From Pseudomonas floridensis (GTDB lineage: Bacteria > Pseudomonadota > Gammaproteobacteria > Pseudomonadales > Pseudomonadaceae): a DNA stretch of 63,575 nt. A program made the translations under genes and the position numbers. Below the pieces are notes generated by a model, which worked only from the letters and a program-made list of their open reading frames with translations, ran no database searches and was not told the DNA's origin. Each line of letters starts with the position of its first letter. Within the stretch, counting starts at the first letter, position 1. The DNA lies in the NCBI RefSeq assembly GCF_002087235.1, contig NZ_MUIO01000054.1, positions 1 through 63,575 of the forward strand, read 5' to 3'. Positions 47,808 through 55,795 of this stretch are shown here, one piece after another.

Positions 47808-49151
47808 ATGACAAAACCGCGTTGGAAAAAGGCTCTTTTCATCGGCCTGCCCCTGGCTCTGGCCATCAGTGCGGGTGCGGGCTACCTGGCCTGGAATTAC
47901 TGGTCCCCGGCCGGTTACCCGGTCAAGGTCATGAAACAGGCCGAAGACCTGCAGGAGCGGATCATTTCCTTCGACAGCCACATCACCGTACCGATGAAGT
48001 TCGGTAGCGAGCGCAATGAAGCCGACACGGACGGCTCCGGGCAGTTCGACCTGGTGAAGACCGCACGCGGTCGCCTTTCCGGCGCGGCCCTGACCGTGTT
48101 CGGCTGGCCGGAAATCTGGAACGGCGCCAACGCCCCGCATCGTCCAACCCCCGGTTTCGTCGACGAAGCACGCAAGCAGCAGGAAGTTCGCTACAAGATC
48201 ATCACCGGTATGGTCCGCGACTTCCCCAATCAGGTAGGTATCGCCTACACACCCGACGACATGCGTCGCCTGCACGGCGAAGGCAAATTCGCGATCTTCA
48301 TCAGCATGCTCAATGCCTATCCGCTGGGCAATGACCTGAACCTGCTGGATCAGTGGACGGCACGCGGCATGCGCATGTTCGGTTTCAGTTACGTTGGCAA
48401 CAACAGCTGGGCGGACTCCTCCCGTCCCCTGCCGTTTCTCAACGATACCCCTGACGCTCTGGGCGGCCTGTCGGAAATCGGCAAGCAGGCCGTGCAGCGG
48501 CTGAACGATCTGGGCGTGATCATCGACGTGTCGCAGATGTCGAGCAAGGCACTGGAACAGGTCAGCCAGTTGAGCCGCACACCGATGGTCGCCTCGCACT
48601 CGGCACCCCGTGCGCTGGTGGACATCCCGCGCAACCTCAGCGATGAAGAAATGCAGTTGATCAAACAGAGCGGCGGCGTGGTGCAGGTGGTTGCATTCCC
48701 CGCCTACCTCAAGCCCTTGAGCCAGAAAACCCAAGACAAGCTTAACGCCTTGCGTAAGGAATTCGACCTGCCGCCGCTGCCGAATCTGGCCATGGCGCTG
48801 ATGCCCGGCGACGCCATCATCACCGTCTGGCCCGAGCAACGCTTCGGTGCCTATGCCAGCAAGCTGTACGCAATTCTCGAAGAAGAACCCAAGGCCACGG
48901 TCAAGGACTTCGTCAACGCCATCGATTACACGGTGAGGAAGATCGGTATCGATCACGTCGGCATCAGCTCCGACTTCAACGACGGAGGCGGCGTGGACGG
49001 CTTCAACAATGTCGGCGAGATTCGCAACGTGACCGCCGAACTGATCGAGCGCGGTTACGCCGAAGCCGACATCGCCAAACTGTGGGGCGGCAACTTCCTG
49101 CGGGTCTGGGAACAGGTCCAGGCATCGGCCAGGGCGGAGGCTCGGCCATGA
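47808..49151 (+). CDS. pvdM: Pyoverdine maturation dipeptidase-like protein
   Basis: Membrane-anchored periplasmic protein (447 residues from ATG 47808) of the renal-dipeptidase fold; one N-terminal hydrophobic segment (KKALFIGLPLALAISAGAGYLAW). Dipeptidase-like blocks: IISFDSHITVPM, IIDVSQMSSKAL, MVASHSAPRALVDIPRNLSD and GIDHVGISSDFNDGGGV. In other pseudomonads PvdM is needed for ferribactin oxidation in the periplasm. An ATG 16 codons upstream (47760) is in frame but the hydrophobic segment is better placed from 47808. Overlaps pvdN by 4 bases. Confidence 0.9.
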   Translation: MTKPRWKKALFIGLPLALAISAGAGYLAWNYWSPAGYPVKVMKQAEDLQERIISFDSHITVPMKFGSERNEADTDGSGQFDLVKTARGRLSGAALTVFGWPEIWNGANAPHRPTPGFVDEARKQQEVRYKIITGMVRDFPNQVGIAYTPDDMRRLHGEGKFAIFISMLNAYPLGNDLNLLDQWTARGMRMFGFSYVGNNSWADSSRPLPFLNDTPDALGGLSEIGKQAVQRLNDLGVIIDVSQMSSKALEQVSQLSRTPMVASHSAPRALVDIPRNLSDEEMQLIKQSGGVVQVVAFPAYLKPLSQKTQDKLNALRKEFDLPPLPNLAMALMPGDAIITVWPEQRFGAYASKLYAILEEEPKATVKDFVNAIDYTVRKIGIDHVGISSDFNDGGGVDGFNNVGEIRNVTAELIERGYAEADIAKLWGGNFLRVWEQVQASARAEARP

Positions 49152-50431
49152 GCGATCGCAGAACGTTTCTGAAACAGGCCGGTTGGCTGGCCGCGGCCCT
49201 GCCGCTGGGTTCAGGCCTGATAACGCCAGCCCTGGCGTCGGCCACGCCGCAGACGAGGTCGGCAGACAAGTGGACCGGCTTGAAGCAACTGTTCAATCAG
49301 GACCCTGACTACATCCATTTCTCCAATTTTCTGGTGACTTCACACCCCAGGCCCGTGCGTGAAGCCATCGAACAGCACCGCGCCCACATCGACCGCAACC
49401 CCGGCCTGGCCATGGATTGGGACCTGCAGGAAACCGAGCGGCGCGAGCACGACGTGCGGGTCTGGGCCGGTAAATACCTGAACGCCAACCCCGGTCAGAT
49501 CGCGCTGACCGGTAGCACCACCGAAGGCCTGGCGATCATTTACGGCGGCCTGCACGTACGGCCGGATCAGGAAATCCTCACCACCGAACACGAACATTCA
49601 TGCGCACGCAGCATCCTTGATTTCCGCCAGCGGCGCGAAAGCACTCAGGTGCGCAGGATTCGCCTCTTCAAAGACCCCGCGCACGTATCGAGCGACGAAA
49701 TCATCGGCTCGATTGCCCGCAGTATCCAGCCGAAAACACGTGTGCTGGGCATGACCTGGGTACAGTCCGGCAGTGGCGTGAAGCTGCCGCTCGGCGCCAT
49801 CGGCGATCTGGTCGAGGAACACAATCGCAACCGCGACGCCAGGGACCGTATTCTTTATGTGGTCGACGGTGTACACGGCTTTGGCGTGGAGAATCTGGAT
49901 TTCCCGGACATGAAGTGCGATTACTTCGTTGCCGGCACGCACAAGTGGATGTTCGGCCCACGCGGCACCGGCATCGTCTGCGCCCGCTCGGAACAAATGA
50001 CCGATCTCACGCCGACAATCCCGACCTTTTCGGAAGCGACCAGCTTCGCCACCACCATGACGCCGGGCGGCTATCACTCGTTCGAACACCGCTGGGCGCT
50101 GAACAAGGCGTTCGAACTGCACCTGCAACTGGGCAAGGCCGACGTTCAGGCGCGCATCCACCAGCTCAACACCTACCTGAAAGAACGTCTGCTGGCACAG
50201 CGCAATGTCGAGCTGGTGACGCCGATGGACCCTGGACTGTCAGCCGGTTTCAGTTTTTTCAGGATCAAGGATCAGGCCAGCGACGAAGTGGCCGCCTGGC
50301 TGATGAAGAACCGCATGGTGGTCGACGCCGTGAGCCGCGATGTCGGCCCGGTGGTGCGCACCGCGCCCGGCCTGCTGAACAGTGAAGCCGAGGTTGACCG
50401 GTTCATGGCCCTGCTCAGCCAGCGTACCTGA
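49148..50431 (+). CDS. pvdN: Pyoverdine side-chain PLP enzyme
   Basis: Tat-exported PLP enzyme of the class V aminotransferase fold (427 residues). Tat signal MSDRRTFLKQAGWLAAALPL; PLP Lys in YFVAGTHKWMFGPRGTG; LYVVDGVHGFGVENLDFPD holds the PLP Asp. PvdN modifies the glutamate side chain on the chromophore (to succinamide in P. fluorescens). ATG at 49148 overlaps the pvdM stop; the longer upstream frame would hide the Tat signal. Confidence 0.92.
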   Translation: MSDRRTFLKQAGWLAAALPLGSGLITPALASATPQTRSADKWTGLKQLFNQDPDYIHFSNFLVTSHPRPVREAIEQHRAHIDRNPGLAMDWDLQETERREHDVRVWAGKYLNANPGQIALTGSTTEGLAIIYGGLHVRPDQEILTTEHEHSCARSILDFRQRRESTQVRRIRLFKDPAHVSSDEIIGSIARSIQPKTRVLGMTWVQSGSGVKLPLGAIGDLVEEHNRNRDARDRILYVVDGVHGFGVENLDFPDMKCDYFVAGTHKWMFGPRGTGIVCARSEQMTDLTPTIPTFSEATSFATTMTPGGYHSFEHRWALNKAFELHLQLGKADVQARIHQLNTYLKERLLAQRNVELVTPMDPGLSAGFSFFRIKDQASDEVAAWLMKNRMVVDAVSRDVGPVVRTAPGLLNSEAEVDRFMALLSQRT

Positions 50432-50482
50432 CGCCTGCACCCTGCTCAGCCCGTTTTACGTTTTCTGCCACCGAGGCCCTTC

Positions 50483-51343
50483 ATGAAAAAGCTTGTGTTC
50501 ACCCTGTCCCTGACCTCGCTGCTCGGCCTGTCGCTGAGCAGTACCGCCCAGGCCGCCACACCCGAGCCGGGCAAAGTGTTCAAGGACTGCAAGGACTGCC
50601 CCGAAATGGTCGTGCTGCCTGCGGGCACCTTCACCATGGGCGCGCCGGAGGAAGAACTGGGTCGCCAGCCGGACGAAGGCCCGATGCACGACGTCACCTT
50701 CGCCAAGCCCTTCGCCATCAGCCGCTTTCAAGTGCTGAGCGCCGAGTGGGACGCGTACATCAAGAGCTCCGGTTACAAAATGCCGGACGGCGACACCCGA
50801 CCGGGACGCGAGTGCAAGGCTGGCAAGCCGCGCTACCCGCTGGGCCCGCGGCAGCCCGCCGTCTGCATGGACTGGAACGAAGCGAAGGCCTACGTCGCCT
50901 GGCTGTCGAAGAAGACCGGAAAATCGTACCGGATGGTCAGCGAAGCGGCCCGTGAATACGCCGCACGTGGCGGCAGCAAAGGCTCGTTCCCGTTCCCGAT
51001 GGATGAAGGCAAGACCTACGGCATCGCCAAACACGCCAACACTTACGGCCCGGAAGACGGCTTCAGCTACACCGCACCGGCCGGCAGCTACAGTCCCAAC
51101 GACTTCGGCATCTACGACGCCCACGGCAATGTGTATGAGTGGACCGCCGATTGCGAAACCAGCAATTACAACGGCGCACCCACCGATGGCAGCCCTTGGC
51201 TGGCAGGCGACTGCACCTGGAAGATGATTCGTGGCAACGACTGGACCGAAGCGCCGATCTTCTCCCGCTCCGGCAACCGCAACAGCCGCCAGCCCGATGT
51301 ACGGGGCGACTGGCTGGGCTTCAGGGTCATGCGTGACCTCTGA
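50483..51343 (+). CDS. pvdO: Pyoverdine chromophore oxidase, formylglycine-enzyme fold
   Basis: Exported protein (286 residues; Sec signal MKKLVFTLSLTSLLGLSLSS then TAQA) with an FGE-sulfatase domain from about residue 35: VVLPAGTFTMGAPEEELG, PFAISRFQVLSAEWDAYIKS, GIYDAHGNVYEWTADC, and NSRQPDVRGDWLGFRVMRDL at the end. PvdO oxidises dihydropyoverdine to mature pyoverdine. GAGG precedes the ATG. Fourth in line: pvdM-N-O-E. Confidence 0.92.
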   Translation: MKKLVFTLSLTSLLGLSLSSTAQAATPEPGKVFKDCKDCPEMVVLPAGTFTMGAPEEELGRQPDEGPMHDVTFAKPFAISRFQVLSAEWDAYIKSSGYKMPDGDTRPGRECKAGKPRYPLGPRQPAVCMDWNEAKAYVAWLSKKTGKSYRMVSEAAREYAARGGSKGSFPFPMDEGKTYGIAKHANTYGPEDGFSYTAPAGSYSPNDFGIYDAHGNVYEWTADCETSNYNGAPTDGSPWLAGDCTWKMIRGNDWTEAPIFSRSGNRNSRQPDVRGDWLGFRVMRDL

Positions 51344-51360
51344 CCGATTCATTCGAGCCT

Positions 51361-51381
51361 GCGGCCGGTAGCGAGGGCCGC
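51361..51381 (+). other. Hairpin between pvdO and pvdE
   Basis: GCGGCC-ggtagcgag-GGCCGC in the 64-base gap where P. aeruginosa carries pvdF. It may reduce read-through into pvdE or be neutral. Confidence 0.4.
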
Positions 51382-51407
51382 AACCACGGACACTGACGAG
51401 AACCATC

Positions 51408-53072
51408 ATGACCCTCAAAACGCAAAGCCTCGCCCGGGAAACCCTGAGGCTCCTCAAACCTTTCTGGTGGCTGGTGGCGCTGTCGACGGTGCTGGGGATC
51501 GTCAGTGGCTTGAGCGTGACTGCGCTACTGGCCACCATCAACAACGCGATGAACCTGCCGGACGGACCGAACACCCACACGGCGCTGCTGTTCGCCGGGT
51601 TGTGCGTGCTGACGCTGGCGTGCTCGACACTGTCCAACCTGTCCACCAATTACGTCGGCCAGCGGGTGGTCGCCAACCTGCGCCGTGAACTGGCGGCCAA
51701 GGTGCTGGTCGCGCCCATCGAACAACTGGAGCGCTATCGCTCGCACCGGCTGATTCCGGTGCTGCTCAATGACGTCAACACCCTCAGCACCTTCGCCCTG
51801 TCGGTCGCACCGATGGTGATCGCGTTCACCGTGACGCTGGGTTGCCTGACCTACCTGGCGCTGTTGTCCTGGCAGATTCTGGCGTTGACGGTACTGACTG
51901 TGGTGCTGGGCACCGGCGCGCAGTACGTAGCCCACGCCTTCGGAACGCGCAGCATTCAGGCCGCGCGCAACGGCGAAGACGAACTGCAGAAGCACTATCA
52001 GGCGCTGTCGGCCGGAGCCAAGGAGCTGCGCATCCAGCGCAAGCGTCGCCAGCACATGCTCGATGAAAAGATTCACGGTGCCACCGAACAGATCTGCAGC
52101 TCGAACATCCGTGCCGCGAATATCTTCGTCAGTGCCGAGACGTTCGGGTCGATGCTGTTCTTTGCCGTGATCGGCATGGCCATCGCTTTTCAAGCCCTGT
52201 GGCCAACCACTGAAAAAACCGTGCTGGGCGGCTTCGTGCTGGTGATGCTGTACATGAAAGGCCCGCTGGAGCGCCTGATCAATTCCCTGCCTGCCATCAG
52301 CCGGGCGCAAATCGCGATGCGCCGCATTGCCGAGCTGTCGTGGAAATTCTCCAGCCCCGAGCCGCACCTGCTGGTCAGCGACCGCCCCAGTTCGCTGACC
52401 AGTCTGCACACGCTGGAACTGCATCAACTGCGCTACGACTACCCACCCGTGGAAGGCAGCGATGCGTTTCACCTCGGCCCGGTCAACCTGAGCATCAAGC
52501 AGGGCGACATTGTGTTCATCGTCGGCGAGAACGGCTGTGGCAAGACCACGCTGATCAAGTTGCTGCTGGGTCTATACACGCCACAGCAGGGCGAAATCCG
52601 CCTCAACGGTCAGTCGGTCACACCAGAGAAACTGGACGATTATCGCCAGTTGTTCACCACGATCTTCGCTGACTACTACCTGTTCGACGAGCCGTTGCAG
52701 GGTCAGGCCAGGCTCCCGGAGGACGCGGGCAAATACCTGGCGCGTCTGGACATCGCCCACAAGGTCAGCATCCGTGACGGCGCCTTTACCACCACTGACC
52801 TGTCGACCGGCCAGCGCAAGCGTCTGGCGCTGATCAACGCCTGGCTGGACGAACGTCAGGTGCTGGTGTTCGACGAATGGGCTGCCGATCAGGACCCGGC
52901 CTTTCGGCGGGTGTTCTACACCGAGCTGCTGCCGGAACTCAAACAACAGGGCAAGACCATCATCGTGATCTCCCACGACGATCGGTACTTCTACATTGCC
53001 GATCAACTGGTGCGGATGCAGGCCGGGCAAATCGACGTCGAACAGGTGCAGAACACGTCCGTTTCGGCCTGA
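51408..53072 (+). CDS. pvdE: Pyoverdine precursor ABC exporter
   Basis: Inner-membrane half-transporter (554 residues), six membrane segments then an ATPase: Walker A GENGCGKTT, signature LSTGQRKRLALINAWL and Walker B VLVFDEWAADQDP. It moves acylated ferribactin to the periplasm for maturation by PvdQ, PvdP, PvdM, PvdN and PvdO. It directly follows pvdO; no pvdF is present. A terminator follows. Confidence 0.93.
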   Translation: MTLKTQSLARETLRLLKPFWWLVALSTVLGIVSGLSVTALLATINNAMNLPDGPNTHTALLFAGLCVLTLACSTLSNLSTNYVGQRVVANLRRELAAKVLVAPIEQLERYRSHRLIPVLLNDVNTLSTFALSVAPMVIAFTVTLGCLTYLALLSWQILALTVLTVVLGTGAQYVAHAFGTRSIQAARNGEDELQKHYQALSAGAKELRIQRKRRQHMLDEKIHGATEQICSSNIRAANIFVSAETFGSMLFFAVIGMAIAFQALWPTTEKTVLGGFVLVMLYMKGPLERLINSLPAISRAQIAMRRIAELSWKFSSPEPHLLVSDRPSSLTSLHTLELHQLRYDYPPVEGSDAFHLGPVNLSIKQGDIVFIVGENGCGKTTLIKLLLGLYTPQQGEIRLNGQSVTPEKLDDYRQLFTTIFADYYLFDEPLQGQARLPEDAGKYLARLDIAHKVSIRDGAFTTTDLSTGQRKRLALINAWLDERQVLVFDEWAADQDPAFRRVFYTELLPELKQQGKTIIVISHDDRYFYIADQLVRMQAGQIDVEQVQNTSVSA

Positions 53073-53089
53073 TTTCACCTTCCATTGAC

Positions 53090-53124
53090 GCCCCGCCCGG
53101 CTCTGCCGCGAGCGGGGCTCTTTG
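53090..53124 (+). terminator. Terminator after pvdE
   Basis: GCCCCGC...GCGGGGC stem with an inner GC-rich loop and a following TCTTTG, 17 bases after the stop. Confidence 0.7.
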
Positions 53125-53197
53125 CTTGCACGACCGCATCTGTCGAATCGACTGCTAGCGATCAGCCATCTTTTTTCGCGACTTGTGAAAAATTCAT

Positions 53198-53221
53198 TAA
53201 ATAACTGCAAGTCGCTTTCGT
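53198..53221 (+). promoter_or_regulatory. PvdS-type (IS box) promoter for the first TonB receptor
   Basis: TAAAT (53198-53202), 16 bases, CGT (53219-53221), leaving a leader of about 150 bases before the ATG at 53377. Confidence 0.8.
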
Positions 53222-53376
53222 TCTCATTTACAGCGAACGGTGCGCACGGCTGTCTTCTCGCCCGGCTGCTTATAAAAAAGTTGCTCCAGACTGCCCGGTT
53301 TCATGACGAACCCTGACGGCGCGGATCCGGACAACGCTTCTGCCCTCTGCCGATACCTACTAGAAAGAGCTACGTC

Positions 53377-55623
53377 ATGCACAACCCGTCACGACTCACC
53401 CCGCTCAGCAAAGCCTTGCTGCTCAGCCCGATGTTCCGTTCCCGGCCATCCATGGCAGCCATGGGTTTCGCGCTTTGCATGCCGCTGGCCTCACAGGCCC
53501 AGACAGAGGAAGCGACCACGCAAGGCTCGGCCAGTGCAGGCACCGTCACCCTGGCACCGACCGCAATCGACTCCCGATCACTCGGCGCCACCACCGATGG
53601 CACCGGTTCCTATACCACGGGCGCGGTCAGCATTGGCAAGGGCGCACCGCAATCGCTGCGTGAAACGCCGCAGTCGGTGAGCGTCGTGACCCGCCAGGTG
53701 ATGGATGACAACAACCTGACCAGCCTCAGCGAAGTGCTGGAAGACACCCCCGGCATGAGCTTCCAGTACCGCAACTTCGGCGGGCATGTATATACCTCGC
53801 GCGGTTTCTCATTGCTGGCCGAGAGTTTTCTGGTCGACGGCATCGGCGGCCAGGGCTATCAGATTACCGGCTGGATGCAGCCGGACATGGCCATCTACGA
53901 CCGCGTTGAAGTATTGCGTGGCGCGTCCGGCCTGCTGGTCGGCGCCGGTCAGCCCGGTGGCGCGGTGAACCTGGTGCGCAAGCGCCCGACCGCCGAAAAC
54001 AAATTTTCCGTCACCACCCGCGCCGGTTCCTGGGACCGGTACCGGGTCGATCTGGACGGCAGCGGCAAGCTCAACGATTCGGGCACCCTGCGCGGCCGCA
54101 TGGTCGCCGCCTACGATGACAGCGGTTCGTACCTGGATGGCCGCGACAGCCGCACGCCGCTGCTGTACGGCATCGTCGAAGCCGATGTGACCGACGACAC
54201 CACGCTGACCATGAGCCTGCGTCGCCAGGAACAGGTCATCAACGGCTACTCCATCTACGGTTTGCCGCGCTACAGCAACGGCCAGTCTATCGGGCTGTCG
54301 CGCTCGACCAACCTGGCGCAGGACTGGAACCGCCTCGAGAGCGACATGACCGAGGTGTTCACTGAAATCGAGCACCGCTTCAACGATGACTGGAGAAGCC
54401 GCACCTCGCTGACTTACTCGCAGGGCGGCTTCGATCAGGCGATTGCGTATGCGCGTGGTGCGGTGAACCCGACCACACTGGCGGGCTCGACCTTCCAGAA
54501 CACGCTGTTCCGCCGCGACGAAGTCCAGAGCACCGGCCTCAACAGCCAGCTGGAAGGCAACTTCAATGCCTTTGGCCTGAACCATCAGCTCACGTTGGGT
54601 GCCGACTGGTCGCGTCAGGAGTCCAACACCAGGCAGGCCACGGTGAGAACCGCATCGCCGATCAACATTTTCAATGTCAACCAGAACGCCTTCGCCAAGC
54701 CGAATCGTCCGGCCTGGGGCACCGATATCGACATGACCGAAGAGCGCGCCGGGCTGTACGCCAATGCACGGATTCACCTGACCGAACCGTTGAGCGTCGT
54801 GCTGGGCAGCCGTCTGAGCTGGTACGATTATCAATACGACGTCAAGCGCGGCGCGGCGAACAGCTACGAGTCCAAGGAAACCCGGGAATTCACGCCGTTC
54901 GCGGGTCTGATCTATGACATCAACGACAACTGGTCGTGGTACGCCAGTTACGCGGATATCTTCACCCCGCAAGCCGACTACGTGGACGTCAATGGCGCGC
55001 CGCTGGACCCGGCCATCGGCTCCAACTACGAGACCGGCTTCAAGGGCGAGCTGTTCGACAAGCGCATGAACCTGTCGATGGCGCTGTTCTACATCAAGCA
55101 ACGCGATGTGGCGGCGGTGGACTTGTCGGCCGATGCAGCTTCGGTCTTCTGTCCGACCAGCTCGGACGGTTCGTGCTACGTGCAGGACGGAGTCAAGCGC
55201 AGCAAGGGCGTGGAAATCGAAGCCAGCGGCGAAGTGTTGCCTGGCCTGCAGGTATTCGGTGGTTACACCTACAACATGTTGCGCAACAATGGCGACTCGG
55301 AAGTGGCCTACGAAACACCGAAACACATGCTGCGCCTCAACACCAGCTACAACCTGCCGGGCGCATGGAACCGTCTGACCCTGGGGGCCGGTGTCTCGGC
55401 GGATTCGGGCTACGAAGTACCTTCAAACGATCAACTGGGCGTTGCCGGTCGCGCAATCTGGGACGCCCGTGCGTCGTGGAAGCTTGACGAACACTGGCGG
55501 GTCTCGCTCAATGCGGAGAACCTGTTCGATCGCAAGTACTACACCACGTCCGTGGCCACTGACCGATCCAACGTGTACGGCGAACCTCGTAGTTATGTGC
55601 TGACCCTGCGCGGAGATTTCTGA
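53377..55623 (+). CDS. fpvA: TonB-dependent ferripyoverdine receptor, without signalling domain
   Basis: Outer-membrane siderophore receptor of 748 residues. Signal peptide ends ASQA (about residue 41). The plug starts at QSLRETPQSVSVVTRQVMDD and contains DRVEVLRGASGLLVGAGQPG; the barrel runs to the C-terminal aromatic FVLTLRGDF-type end (YVLTLRGDF). There is no STN domain between signal and plug, unlike P. aeruginosa FpvA. It is preceded by its own IS box and followed by a terminator and a second, related receptor. Confidence 0.88.
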   Translation: MHNPSRLTPLSKALLLSPMFRSRPSMAAMGFALCMPLASQAQTEEATTQGSASAGTVTLAPTAIDSRSLGATTDGTGSYTTGAVSIGKGAPQSLRETPQSVSVVTRQVMDDNNLTSLSEVLEDTPGMSFQYRNFGGHVYTSRGFSLLAESFLVDGIGGQGYQITGWMQPDMAIYDRVEVLRGASGLLVGAGQPGGAVNLVRKRPTAENKFSVTTRAGSWDRYRVDLDGSGKLNDSGTLRGRMVAAYDDSGSYLDGRDSRTPLLYGIVEADVTDDTTLTMSLRRQEQVINGYSIYGLPRYSNGQSIGLSRSTNLAQDWNRLESDMTEVFTEIEHRFNDDWRSRTSLTYSQGGFDQAIAYARGAVNPTTLAGSTFQNTLFRRDEVQSTGLNSQLEGNFNAFGLNHQLTLGADWSRQESNTRQATVRTASPINIFNVNQNAFAKPNRPAWGTDIDMTEERAGLYANARIHLTEPLSVVLGSRLSWYDYQYDVKRGAANSYESKETREFTPFAGLIYDINDNWSWYASYADIFTPQADYVDVNGAPLDPAIGSNYETGFKGELFDKRMNLSMALFYIKQRDVAAVDLSADAASVFCPTSSDGSCYVQDGVKRSKGVEIEASGEVLPGLQVFGGYTYNMLRNNGDSEVAYETPKHMLRLNTSYNLPGAWNRLTLGAGVSADSGYEVPSNDQLGVAGRAIWDARASWKLDEHWRVSLNAENLFDRKYYTTSVATDRSNVYGEPRSYVLTLRGDF

Positions 55624-55661
55624 TCCACCGCGCCAGCAACCGGGCGACAGCAACCACCACG

Positions 55662-55688
55662 AAGCCAAGGGGAAACCCTTGGCTTTTT
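55662..55688 (+). terminator. Terminator between the two receptor genes
   Basis: AAGCCAAGGG-gaaa-CCCTTGGCTT followed by TTTTT-like run, about 40 bases after the first receptor. It implies that the second receptor has its own promoter. Confidence 0.9.
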
Positions 55689-55795
55689 GTGCTTTCGCGG
55701 TCTCTGCGACGACTTGTCGACAACGACCTCAGACACGCGCCTGCTCATGAACATGCACTATCCTGCACCAGCGATCACAAAGAGCCATCACACCT

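Noticed and set aside
47535..48956. Minus-strand open frame of 473 codons opposite pvdM
   Set aside because: Shadow of pvdM extended into the repeat copy C; sequence low-complexity and unlike any family.
53809..55326. Minus-strand open frame of 505 codons opposite the first receptor
   Set aside because: Shadow frame; receptor motifs on the plus strand are unambiguous.
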